64,000 bases of DNA, from the NCBI GenBank assembly GCA_024707385.1, contig JANPZW010000015.1, positions 620,001-684,000 of the forward strand, in the 5' to 3' direction. Below, in pieces: positions 16,640-25,494 of this stretch. A program made the translations under genes and the position numbers. Positions within the stretch are counted from its first letter, which is position 1. Each line of letters opens with the position of its first letter. The notes beneath the pieces were generated by a model. The model made no database searches. It was not told the DNA's origin and worked only from the letters and a program-made list of their open reading frames with translations. The stretch comes from Cellvibrionaceae bacterium (GTDB taxonomy: Bacteria; Pseudomonadota; Gammaproteobacteria; Pseudomonadales; Cellvibrionaceae).

Positions 16640-17920
16640 TATTAGCCGCATACAGGATGGAAACACCGCCACTATCGGAGGAAGAGCTAAAAGAATTTTG
16701 GCCAAGAATAGAAGCGGCGATCAATGCTTGGCTAAAAAGGAAGGCTGCAAGCGATATTGCAAGTGGTGCAGGTAGTTTCAAATCAGAAACACCGGGAAAA
16801 AATGGAAGCTATGAGCGATCTATTATTTCCAGCGACTCTGGATCATTATATGAGCTTTTCTTAGATGAGCCAACGGCCCAAGGTCATATCTTTAAAACGA
16901 ATGTGGCTGTCGTTGAATCAGAGGGTAAGTTATCGTTCTATTTAACTTTGTCAGCAATGAAGTCAGGAGAAGTCATTGCTCCTGTGGCGTTGTACCCAAG
17001 ATGCCCAACCTTAATCAGAGATTTGCTAAGCCTGAGAAATGATTGGTTTTTTGGTGAGAGCGAAATTCCACAAGCTAAATTTATCAGCCTTAATGGCGAA
17101 GAGACTGCAAAAAACTCTTTCGGGCTACCTTCTGAATAAAGCGAGAACTCTTCCGGTTACAGTAGTTTCAGAGTTAGATGGACAGCCGATCTGGCCTGAG
17201 CTACCTGAGAAGCTATCTATTGACTTGGCAGGGCTATCGCCCGTAATTCAGATAGATAGCGACGTTTCATGGGCTTTAAATAACGAATTGGGTAAGTCTC
17301 GTTCATGTTACTTAGGTGCAGTTCGTATTTATTGGCCGCTAAGCGGCGACGAACAAGACTTGTCAAACTTGCGTAGCAGTATATGGACTGCGGAGAGGCT
17401 GCTATCAAACGATACCGATGCGAAGGGGCTGGCCAGGTTTACTACTAATCTGCGACGTCGCGTAATGAGCGTTGCTGCACTCTCAATTGATCCGCCATCA
17501 GCCATAAGAAAAATAAAAAATGAGCATTCGCGCGCCCGTCTGAATGAATTGCAGGTCAGAGCAAACGCGAATTCAGAAGAGCTGGAGTTAGCGAGACTCT
17601 TTATAGAAGAAAACGAAAAACTTAAAGCCGATCTGGATAATGCTAAAGCTGAAGCTGCTCGACAGGCTGCGAGAGCAGAGGCGGCTGAGTTTGCGATAGA
17701 TGCCATCAAGTCAGGAAGAGAAAGTGATCTTTATGAGGATGGGGAACAAGTAGAGGAGCCAACTGGCCCCGTGTCAGGCGACGTTAGATTTTATAAAAAA
17801 ACGCACAGCAAGCCGTCATATGACGTATTGGTAAAAATATCTGATTGCGGGCATAACTCTTGGAAAGCGGCTAACAAAGCGGAAAAGGCTAAAAGAGGAA
17901 TTGAAAAAGTTAGAAGGTAG
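16633..17920 (+). CDS. Hypothetical protein with C-terminal coiled coil (one frameshift)
   Basis: Two frames join into one product of about 428 residues if one A is removed from the six-A run at 17109-17114; the joined text reads GEETAKTLSGYLLNKARTLPVTVVSELDG. I recognise the style of the middle part (LPEKLSIDLAGLSPVIQID, SCYLGAVRIYWPLSG) from uncharacterised, patchily distributed bacterial proteins, but cannot name a function. Residues about 300-380 are a helical region rich in Ala, Glu, Lys and Arg (ENEKLKADLDNAKAEAARQAARAEAAEF), a likely coiled coil, followed by a short compact tail. It has its own leader copy and lies in the variable island. A role in phage defence or stress is speculation. 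Confidence 0.65.
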
Positions 17921-18007
17921 TTCGGACTGGAAAAACCTGCACCACTGCGCGTCATGTCAGGGTGGCGGAGTTTGGAAGGTGGTTTGGTGAGTGATCATAG
18001 AAAAAAC

Positions 18008-18027
18008 AAAGGGTTAGAGCAGTTGGA
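18008..18027. repeat. Short repeat AAAGGG..AGAGCAGTTGGA, copy 1
   Basis: AAAGGG, two Ts, then AGAGCAGTTGGA. A second copy lies at 19045-19062 without the two Ts. Each copy lies downstream of an island gene (87 bp and 17 bp after the stops). The region 17921-18204 otherwise holds no gene. Confidence 0.5.
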
Positions 18028-18114
18028 TTTGCGCGAAAAAGGGAGGGATTTATTTTTGCTCCTAGAAACGAAAAGGAGACAGATTGCACGCCGTGACCGG
18101 CACATAGTCTAGCG

Positions 18115-18138
18115 AAAAATAGGGACAGACTTATTTTC
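18115..18138. repeat. Dispersed repeat AAAAATAGGGACAG..., copy 2
   Basis: Nearly identical to 16328-16352. A more degenerate relative (AAAAAGGGAGGGATTTATTTTT) lies at about 18038-18059. Confidence 0.45.
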
Positions 18139-18204
18139 TCTGCATTACCACAAAAACCACTACAAGCCGCAGCTCGTTGCGGCGTTAAAGCTGCGGACTG
18201 AGTC

Positions 18205-19028
18205 ATGATTCAAAGCTTTGAACTTAGCACATTAGAATCATTAGCGAAGATACTAGGCGATACTGATGGCGGATTTACTGGCTCACAAATTGGACAGTTG
18301 TTGTCTGAAACAGGGTTTCCCGACCCATTAGTAGGTGCCACAAATGGAAAAGGCTATATCAAGCCTTTGTGGAAAAGCAGTCAGCGGATCGCTGCGCAAA
18401 TAATATTGGAAAATTTATCGAGCACTCGATGAGCCCAGCGAGACACTATGATCATCAAGAATGGTACTCAGATACAAAATATAGACTGAACCAAGTATTA
18501 GCTTTTTCTGGTATTGAGCTAGGGGATAATGGAAAGCTTAAAACGGTAGATCGAGTTAAGACAATATCCGAGTCCAGAGCTAGGGCGAGCAAACTCAAAG
18601 AGTCTTTATTGTCGCGCAAAGTTCACCCTGATGTATTGTTGTTCTGCAGGGAAGAGCTCCTTGTCGATAATTATTTTCATTCTGTATTCGAGGCCACAAA
18701 AAGCGTAGCAGAGAAAATACGAAGCAAAACGGGACTAACTTCTGATGGAGCAGCATTAATTGATGAAGCCTTTTCTTTCAATAACAAAATTCCGCATCTG
18801 GCTCTTAACACATTGCAAACAGAAAGTGAACAAAGTGAGCAAAAAGGGTTTTCTAACTTATTAAAGGGCCTATTCGGGACCTTTAGAAACACTGCAGCCC
18901 ATGCACCGAAAATCATCTGGTCAATCCAAGAGCAGGACGCATTAGATATTTTGTCTCTAGTTTCTTTAATACATCGTCGACTAGACGGTGCAATAGAGGC
19001 TCAAAAAATGTACCAAGGAAGACGTTAA
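18205..19028 (+). CDS. TIGR02391-family (Hypoth_Ymh) protein (one frameshift)
   Basis: Restoring one A at 18342-18344 (ACAAATGG to ACAAAATGG) joins the two frames: GATKWKRLYQAFVEKQSADRCANNIG, giving about 274 residues. The N-terminal part (LESLAKILGDTDGGFTGSQIGQLL) is the AbiJ-NTD-like segment usual in this family, and the C-terminal part carries the signature ELLVDNYFHSVFEATKSVA, KTGLTSDGAALIDEAF and GFSNLLKGLFGTFRNTAAHAPK. The His-containing RNTAAH motif is shared with abortive-infection and HEPN-like proteins. Members are scattered among genomes and often lie in defence islands; function is not established. The start ATG 18205 lies in a small gap after repeats. Confidence 0.8.
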
Positions 19029-19032
19029 CAAA

Positions 19033-19070
19033 CGGCTCAAGATTAAAGGGAGAGCAGTTGGACCGAGCCG
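19033..19070. repeat. Hairpin with second copy of the AGAGCAGTTGGA repeat
   Basis: CGGCTC (19033-19038) pairs with GAGCCG (19065-19070) around a loop holding AAAGGGAGAGCAGTTGGA. The left flank GTTAACAAACGGCTCAAG resembles the start of Vibrio-type attC sites (TAACAAACGxCTCAAG). The right-hand core site is not clear, so this is a tentative recombination-site candidate. Confidence 0.35.
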
Positions 19071-19271
19071 CTCAAAAAGCCATAATGGTGGAATGAACAA
19101 TAATAGGTCAGGTCTTAAATTTGACATTTTTCCAGGTCAAATCACGATCCGCATTTGGCTTCCCGCTCAATATTCAGCCCTGCCAGCCTGCCAGCCCAAT
19201 GTCAGCCATATGTCGTGGCCGACAGGCCGTAAAATGGATAATACTTGCGCTACCAATAGCGGAGTAACCTC

Positions 19272-19720
19272 ATGATTCTTAAGAAGCTGCGGGAAGGTAA
19301 ACACCTCTCTCTCAAGAACAATTAGCAATAATGTCCGGTTTGAGCGTTCGCACCATTCAGCGTATTGAAGGTGGAAGCCGAGCCAGTGTCGAATCTTTAA
19401 AATCTCTTGCGGCTGCGCTGGAAACCAGTGTTTCAACCTTGGAGCAGGAGATTGTGGCAATCGATAAAACGTCCCCAAAATGGAAAAGCTTGCCATTGTT
19501 ATTCAGGCTCAATTTTGTCGGCTCGGAGATTGGTTGGTTTGGTCTTTCCCGTCGGGAGCATTGGGCTAAGGGTGAGAGGAAAACGGCTATATTTGGCCTT
19601 GCCTTGCTGCCGTTTGGATTATTCGATCCTGGATTTATCGTCGGGGGTTTGCTGATGCTGAATATTGCGTATTCATTATCACTGGTCACTCGCAAGGCTG
19701 ATCAGTATTCCATTTGGTAA
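19272..19720 (+). CDS. XRE-type HTH regulator with two membrane helices (one frameshift)
   Basis: ATG 19272 starts MILKKLREGKHLS, and the frame must change within the CTCTCTCTC run at 19304-19313 to continue as QEQLAIMSGLSVRTIQRIEGG, the typical helix-turn-helix of XRE regulators. The repaired protein is about 148 residues. After the DNA-binding part (residues about 1-65) come two hydrophobic segments (KTAIFGLALLPFGLF and GFIVGGLLMLNIAYSLSLV), making it a membrane-tethered regulator of the HTH-2TM type. The target is unknown; autoregulation or signal sensing at the membrane is inference. The 19071-19271 gap shows no other gene. Confidence 0.7.
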
Positions 19721-19854
19721 AACAACAGGCCAACCCCAAGGCTTAGACCATCATCGATTAAGTATCCAAGCTGACCTTTCGTGAGACGCAGTCCTCAGAC
19801 CGCTCCACCTAAACCTAGTACTCTCGCGATGCCATTAACGAAAAGGAATTAATA

Positions 19855-20202
19855 ATGAATAAGAAATTGTATCCAGTGGCAGTCGCTGTTCTTTTATCTG
19901 GCGGGTGTGGAGGAGGGGGAGGGTGTCCTGATATCTATATCCCGGTTTATGAAGTAAACGTCTACGACAGTGTGTCTGGAGATCTGATTTGCTATCAAGG
20001 AATATCCACGAAGCCAAACCTTGAAAGCTGCAATATAAATATTGATTATTCTGAAGATAGAAAGTCCGCTGATATTGCGGTTAGTCTCTCTGGATACGTC
20101 TCCCAAACGCAAGAAGCTGTAAACAATCAAACCTGGCGAGGGGGTTGCTGGGATAGTCCCGAATACACAACAGTTGTCGATTTTTACCTTATCCCAGAAT
20201 AG
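19855..20202 (+). CDS. Small lipoprotein of unknown function
   Basis: A 115-residue protein with signal peptide and lipobox-like LLSGGCGGGGG. The mature part has further Cys residues (ICYQG, ESCNINI, GGCWD) and a beta-rich pattern (VYEVNVYDSVSGDLICYQGIS, ADIAVSLSGYVSQTQEAV, VDFYLIPE) that recalls a carboxypeptidase-regulatory-like beta sandwich. RBS AAGGAA precedes the ATG. It is the last gene of the island before the convergent NHEJ operon. No function assigned. Confidence 0.6.
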   Translation: MNKKLYPVAVAVLLSGGCGGGGGCPDIYIPVYEVNVYDSVSGDLICYQGISTKPNLESCNINIDYSEDRKSADIAVSLSGYVSQTQEAVNNQTWRGGCWDSPEYTTVVDFYLIPE

Positions 20203-20227
20203 GGGAACGATCTATCCGGATTAAATA

Positions 20228-21292
20228 CTACTGACTCAAAGCCTGAATCAACTCCGTCTTACTCATTTGGCTGCGTCCTGGAATCTTCCGTTGCGTAGCC
20301 AGTTTATATAAGTCCTCCTTGCTCGCGTTTTTATCAAAAGCCGCTTTCTTTTGTGGTTGTTTAGTCTTGCTGGCTTTTTTGCTCCCCGCTTTTTTGTTAT
20401 CGGTATTTTTGTTCTCTTTTGTACTGCTGCCGGCCTTTTTAGCTTTCTCATTGTGTTCCGCCTTTGGTTTTGACGCAGGCGCTTCCGCCTTTTGCTCCAG
20501 GCTGCGTTTGAGCACCTGCATAAGGTCGATGACTTGCGCGGTTTCCTGTTGTGGCAGGTTTTCCGGGTGTTTTACGTCTTCGTTTTTCTCCAGCTTTTTT
20601 TCTACCAGCGCTTCCAATTTTTCCTTGGCGTCGTCGGCGAGGGCTTCCAGATCCAGCTTCTCGGAGCCGAGTGTTTCTATGGCGTGGATCAGGCGATCGA
20701 CGTCCTTTTTTTCCGCTTTTGTTGTGGAGGGTAAACCTATATCTGCCGGGGAGCGGATTTCGTCGTGAAAGCGCAGGGTTTCCGCGCGCAATATGCCGCG
20801 CTCGGAAATAATCGCCACTAGATATTCTTTGCCGCGCATTACAAAGGTGGCTATGCCGGCGCGGTCTGTGTCCTGCATGGAGGTGGCCAGCAGGCGATAG
20901 GCTTTTTGCGCACCTTCCTCGGGCACCAGGAAATAGGCTTTTTCAAAATAGAGCGCGTCAATGTCCTTCAGGGGCACAAATCGGCGTAGATTGATTTCGC
21001 GGGATTTTTCCGGAGCGAGGGCTTCGAGTTCGTCGTCTTCAATTTCAATAAAGGTGTCCTCGCGGATTTCGATTCCCCGCACCAATTCATCCGAGTCCAA
21101 AGGTTCCTCATCCTTGGAGCAGATATAACGGCGGGAAAGGGGAGTGCCGTCTTCATCCAACATACGCAGCGCCAGGGTATCGCGGCGGCTGGCAACGAAT
21201 AAATTGACGGGCAGGCTCAGCAGACCAAAAGCCACTGTGCCGGACCAGAATGGGCGAATTTCGCCGGATTCTTCGTCTTCATCGTCTTGCAT
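20228..21292 (-). CDS. ku: Ku protein, second paralogue with lysine-rich C-terminal extension
   Basis: A 354-residue bacterial Ku. The core begins RPFWSGTVAFGLLSLPVNLFVASRR and contains IDALYFEKAYFLVPEEGAQKAYRLLATSM and GIATFVMRGKEYLVAI. The Ku core ends near residue 250; a long Lys/Ala-rich tail follows (KKAGSKKASKTKQPQKK) and then a SAP- or Rho-N-like helical module (ASKEDLYKLATQRKIPGRSQMSKTELIQAL). Such tails bind DNA or tether LigD. I chose ATG 21292 because GGGGAG lies eight bases upstream; ATG 21308-21310 is also in frame. It overlaps the end of the first ku gene. Role: binds DNA ends in non-homologous end joining. Confidence 0.92.
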   Translation of the reverse strand: MQDDEDEESGEIRPFWSGTVAFGLLSLPVNLFVASRRDTLALRMLDEDGTPLSRRYICSKDEEPLDSDELVRGIEIREDTFIEIEDDELEALAPEKSREINLRRFVPLKDIDALYFEKAYFLVPEEGAQKAYRLLATSMQDTDRAGIATFVMRGKEYLVAIISERGILRAETLRFHDEIRSPADIGLPSTTKAEKKDVDRLIHAIETLGSEKLDLEALADDAKEKLEALVEKKLEKNEDVKHPENLPQQETAQVIDLMQVLKRSLEQKAEAPASKPKAEHNEKAKKAGSSTKENKNTDNKKAGSKKASKTKQPQKKAAFDKNASKEDLYKLATQRKIPGRSQMSKTELIQALSQ

Positions 21293-22096
21293 GTTTTTTC
21301 TCCCCGGCATCTTTTTCCGGCGAACCTTTTTTCTCTTGCTGCAGGCTTGCGGCTAGAAGCTTTGATAGATCCTGCGGCGGCTGTGTTTTTCGTGGACGCA
21401 AGCGCGTTACCTTGCCATGGCCTTTGACCTTATCCTCGATAAGTTGCAAAACCCGCTCGCGATATTCGTCGTGATATTGTTCGGGCGTAAAGTCCGCAGC
21501 CAGCATTTCGATCAGCTGCTGGGACATTTGCACTTCGCGCTCATTCGGCCCGGAACCTTTGGGTGTGCGGATTGACGAAATGGCCACCACCTCGTCGGCG
21601 TGGCGCAGGGCGATCAACAATGGATATCCCTGATGAAGACGCAGAGCGCCAACGTAATTTTTCCCGCGCATCACCCACTTGGCCAAGCCCTCCTGGCCGG
21701 TTTTTCCAGCGCGGCAATCAATGCCGCATATTTGGCATCCGACCCATCCGGGCCGAGATAATAGGGCCTTCGATAAAATCGCCGATCAATTTCCCCCAAA
21801 GGATGAAATTGGATGACCTCGATTTCGCGGGACGGCGCCGGCTCCACTGACGCCAGTTCATTGTCATCGAGAATGACCACGTCACCTTCTGCTGGAATCA
21901 CACCGCGCTTTACGTCCTCTTTCGCAACTTGCTCTTCTGTTTCCGGGTTGACCATCACTTGTTTTACCGGTGCGTCATCCTTGGCATCCAATAAGCGAAA
22001 ATGTACATCCCGATCCTGCAACGCCGCATAGAATTTCACCGGGATTTTTTCCCGCCCTATAACCAGAATGGCTTTCCACATCGCCCGCGCCGCCAT
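21279..22096 (-). CDS. ku: Ku protein, first paralogue (one frameshift)
   Basis: The N-terminal frame (MAARAMWKAILVIGREKIPVKFYAAL) and the C-terminal frame (MAKWVMRGKNYVGALRLHQGYPLLI) join as AALEKTGQEGLAKWVMRGK if one A is added to the run at 21701-21705 (T on the plus strand). Product about 272 residues, a standard Ku core without the long tail of its neighbour. The start ATG 22096 is behind GAGGTG and lies 9 bp after ligD. Two Ku proteins next to one LigD suggest a heterodimer or division of labour, as reported for multi-Ku rhizobia; that is inference here. Confidence 0.9.
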
Positions 22097-22105
22097 GGCA
22101 TCACC

Positions 22106-24818
22106 TCATGTTTTCTTAAGGCCAGCTTTTGCCAGCATTTTGCTTGTGATTGGGCGCCGCGCCTCTTCAAATTCCTGCCACGGGTCACTTTGCAAAGCCC
22201 CCAGGCGACGGCGCAGATTCTCGAGTGTGTAACGATTCGGCGTGAGGGAATCGTTTACCTCGTCCCAACTTACCGGCACGGCGACGGGCGCACCCGGCCG
22301 CGCGCGGGTGGAGTAGGAAGCAATGGCCGTTGCACTGCGTCCGTTGCGCAGGTAATCGATAAAGGTTTTTCCGTGCCGTTTGCTTTTTGCCATATTTGCG
22401 GTAAGTCGCGTTTTATCGTCTGAGGCAGCCTGTTGCGCGATAGCGCGGCAGAAATTTTTGGCTTCCTCCCATTCCAACTTGGGCACGAGCGGCACCACCA
22501 GGTGCAATCCTTTTCCGCCGGTGATTCGAGGAAACGTGGCCAGTCCAAGATCTTCAATACGCTGCTTTAACTCAAAGGCAACGCGGAATATTTCTTTCAG
22601 TGAGACATTGGCAGCAGGATCCAAATCGAACACCAGTTGATCGGGTTGTTCGAGTTTGTCCACACGACTGCCCCACACATGCAGTTCGAGCGCACCGGCT
22701 TGCACCAGGCCGATTAAATGGGGCAGGGCTGTGACGTACAAATAGGGCTTGGTGCCTTCCTTCTCCGGTATGTCAACGCGCGGAATGGCCTCGGAAATTA
22801 CGGTACGCGGATGCTTTTGAAAGAAACATTCGCCGGTACGACCATCCGGACAACGCACCAGAGAAAGCGGCCGATTAGATATCAGCGGTAAAACCCATTC
22901 AGCGATATCTTCGTAATATTGCGCCAGATGCAATTTGGTGATGCCTTGATCGGGAAACAAAATCCGATCAGGATTCGACAGGCGCACGCCGGCGACTTCA
23001 GCCTGATTGACGCGTGCCTTTTTTGTGGCGGGCGCAACATTTGTGGTTTGAGCAACTTTTGTGGTTTGTGCAGCTTCAGTGGTTTGAGCAACTTTTGCGG
23101 TTTGTGCACCTTTTGCGGTTTGTGCACCTTTTGCGGTTTGCGCTACGGCTTTGGGCTTTTTCACCTGCGCATGCTGCGGTGCAGCTTCCGGCAGTTGAAT
23201 TTCCGCAGGTTCTTTATCTTCCCGCAAACCGCGAAAACTGGAATGCCGCAAAACCCCGTCGCGGGTCCACTCGGTAAATTCCACTTCCGCAATCAGTGTT
23301 GGCGTTACCCAGCGGACGCCCACTTCATTTTCCGGCGGCGAGGGGAAGGGGCATTCTTCGCTCGTCAACTCACGCAAACGCTCATATAAGGAGAGCAAAA
23401 GATTCTGGCTGAAGCCGGTGCCTACACGTCCGGTATAGACCAGCTCATCCCCATGCCATGCACCGAGCAGTAATGAGCCAAAGCCCTTGCGGCCGCCATT
23501 GGGCCGAGTGTAGCCACAGATCAAAAATTCCTCTTGATTGGCGCACTTGGCTTTTAACCAGATTGTCCCTCGACCCGTGCGATAGTGGCTGTCGATTTTT
23601 TTGGAGATTATGCCTTCCAGCCCGAGCCGACATGACTGACCGAAAAATTCCGGGCCGTGGCCGCGAATATGATCCGTGTAGCGAACCAAGGGGGACGCAT
23701 CGTCGGTATTTGCTGCATTCACCAACTGATGCAGAATTTCCTTGCGCTGTTGTAGCGGCACAGCGGCGAGGTTGTAACCATCGAGATGTTGCAAGTCGAA
23801 TAGCTGGTAGACAAGGCCGCGGGTGTCTCGGGCGGAGAGGGCTTCCTGAAGATTGCGGAAGCTGCTGGTGCCATCGTCGGCGAGGGCGATAATTTCCCCG
23901 TCAAGAATTGCATCCTGGACGGCCAGCTTCTCCAACCTATGGCGGATCTCTGGAAATTTGCGAGTCCAATCATTGCCGTTTCGGCTAATCAGCTGCACAT
24001 CACCTTTGTGGAGTCGGGCGAGAATTCGATAGCCATCGAATTTGATCTCGTGAAGCCAATCATCGCCTTCGGGTGCAGCTTTCACCGCACTTGCCAAGGC
24101 TGCCGATGGCTTTTGTGGCAATGCTTTTTTTACCGCGCCATCGAGGGCGGCCAAATCCGGCTTAAATTCGGCATTTTGTTGGGATGATTTTTTCTTCTGG
24201 CTTTTCGCACCTTTTTTTCTTTTCCTTGACTGCGGCCTTGCCGCCGGCAATTTCCTCCATTGTGCGTCCGGTTGCGACGCTCAGATCGGTCAGCTCACTT
24301 GCGTCGCTGACATCGTCGTGGCGTTTGATCAACATCCAGTGATTATCTTTTTTGGGATCGCGACCCGAAGTGCGCACCAACGTCCATAAGCCGTGCAGCT
24401 TTTCCCCGGACAGCATAAAGTCGATACGCTCTTCGCTTTTCTTTTTCTTCTTATGTCCGGATTCAAATGGAGCCCAACGCCCGCGATCCCAGAGCATTAC
24501 AGTTCCGCCACCGTATTCCCCAGCTGGAATCGTCCCTTCGAAGTTGCCGTATTCCAGCGGATGATCTTCCACTTTCACTGCCAAGCGTTTTTCGCCGGGC
24601 ACTAAACTCGGTCCTTTCGGTACGGCCCAACTTGTTAACACACCGTCCTGCTCCAGGCGCAAATCGTAATGCAGCCGGCTCGCGGCATGTTTGTGGATGA
24701 CGAATTTTCCACCTTTTGTAGGATTTACCTTGCCGTCCGCCTCGGCAAAGTTGTTTCCGGCTGGCTCTGCTGTGCGCGTGAAATTGCGCTTGCGGTGGTA
24801 AGTTTCCAAGCTGGCCAT
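22106..24818 (-). CDS. ligD: Multidomain NHEJ ligase LigD: phosphoesterase-ligase-polymerase (one frameshift)
   Basis: Removing one base from the seven-T run at 24212-24218 joins the frames into about 903 residues. Domain order: 3'-phosphoesterase (residues about 30-170: FVIHKHAASRLHYDLRLEQDG, PLEYGNFEGTIPAGEYGGG), ATP-dependent ligase (catalytic Lys in WLHEIKFDGYRILAR; DAILDGEIIAL; GLEGIISKKIDSHY; TIWLKAKC) and polymerase/primase (LSLVRCPDGRTGECFFQKH, QLVFDLDPA, FPRITGGKGLHLVVPL). This is the Pseudomonas order. Between ligase and polymerase lies a degenerate six-residue repeat linker. First gene of a three-gene operon with two ku genes; a leftward promoter should lie in 24819-24900. Confidence 0.93.
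23038..23143 (-). repeat. 18-bp minisatellite in the ligD interdomain linker
   Basis: About six copies of an 18-bp unit, consensus on the plus strand ACTTTTGCGGTTTGTGCA. They encode six-residue units such as AQTAKG, AQTAKV, AQTTEA and AQTTKV. Two adjacent units are identical, so the tract may vary in length between strains. Confidence 0.75.
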
Positions 24819-25494
24819 AAATTCTGATCTCGCTTTTTATTTCACTACTCTCGTTCTCACAGCAAAACACCGAGGCCCGGATAAGGGCTGAATGCAAACA
24901 GCAGGCCAGCGGTACGGCGGCCAATGCTCTTCATAACCGGCAATTCATGAGTGGTGCTTTTTAATGCCCGGAGGTATGACAGCCGAAAATCGGCTCCCCG
25001 GCTTGCAAAAATGGGCGGCTGTAAAACCAGGATGGCCGGTTCAAGCATCGCGAATTCTTTTAGAAAGCTTCAAATGAACTGTTATTCGTTATATCAAAAC
25101 CCTTAAAACTCTTGCCTCATGTTATTTTTTTTGGTTTTTTTGCGATGGAAATTTCCACCCCAAAGTCTCGCTTGATTGGAGTTATTTTTGCTGACCGACG
25201 CCACCGAAAATGGCGCTTCTGACATCAAAATCATTTTTATGGATTTTATAACAACGGACTAATTCCCTTTCTTCCTGATTTTGCCTGTTTAAAAAATTCA
25301 GTTTTATTCTTCGAGTTGCCACAAAAATTCGCCCACATTGAGATATGAAGATCATTTGCTACCGTGGTTATTGGGTAATTATTTTCATAGAAAAATGCAG
25401 CGTAAATATTTTGAAAGGATTGTTATCAATTTATTCGCCGCCAAGTTTTAGCTTCTGGAACAAGATCATCTCCAGAAGCTGTGGAGAAAATGTT
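24819..25494. other. Divergent intergenic region between ligD and the OmpA-family gene
   Basis: No convincing gene is seen. The left part near 24850 should contain the ligD promoter and the right part (25240-25490) is AT-rich and should contain the promoter of the OmpA/TSP3 pair. It holds the palindrome TGGAAATTTCCA at 25146-25157, which also occurs at 14883-14894. An in-frame extension upstream of 25495 to 25345 lacks signal-peptide character. Confidence 0.5.

Noticed and set aside
20228..24818. Split ku and ligD read as separate genes (PE domain alone plus ligase-polymerase; Ku halves)
   Set aside because: The joins restore the exact Ku and LigD sequences with a one-base repair in a homopolymer, so separate genes are unlikely, although a stand-alone phosphoesterase exists in some bacteria.
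14883..25157. Palindrome TGGAAATTTCCA at 14883-14894 and 25146-25157 as island boundaries
   Set aside because: A 12-bp AT-centred palindrome can occur twice by chance, its flanks do not match, and the second copy lies beyond the NHEJ operon; no target-site duplication is seen.
25345..25494. Upstream in-frame extension of the OmpA-family gene
   Set aside because: The extra 50 residues have no signal peptide and no ribosome site; ATG 25495 with GGAG starts a normal signal peptide.
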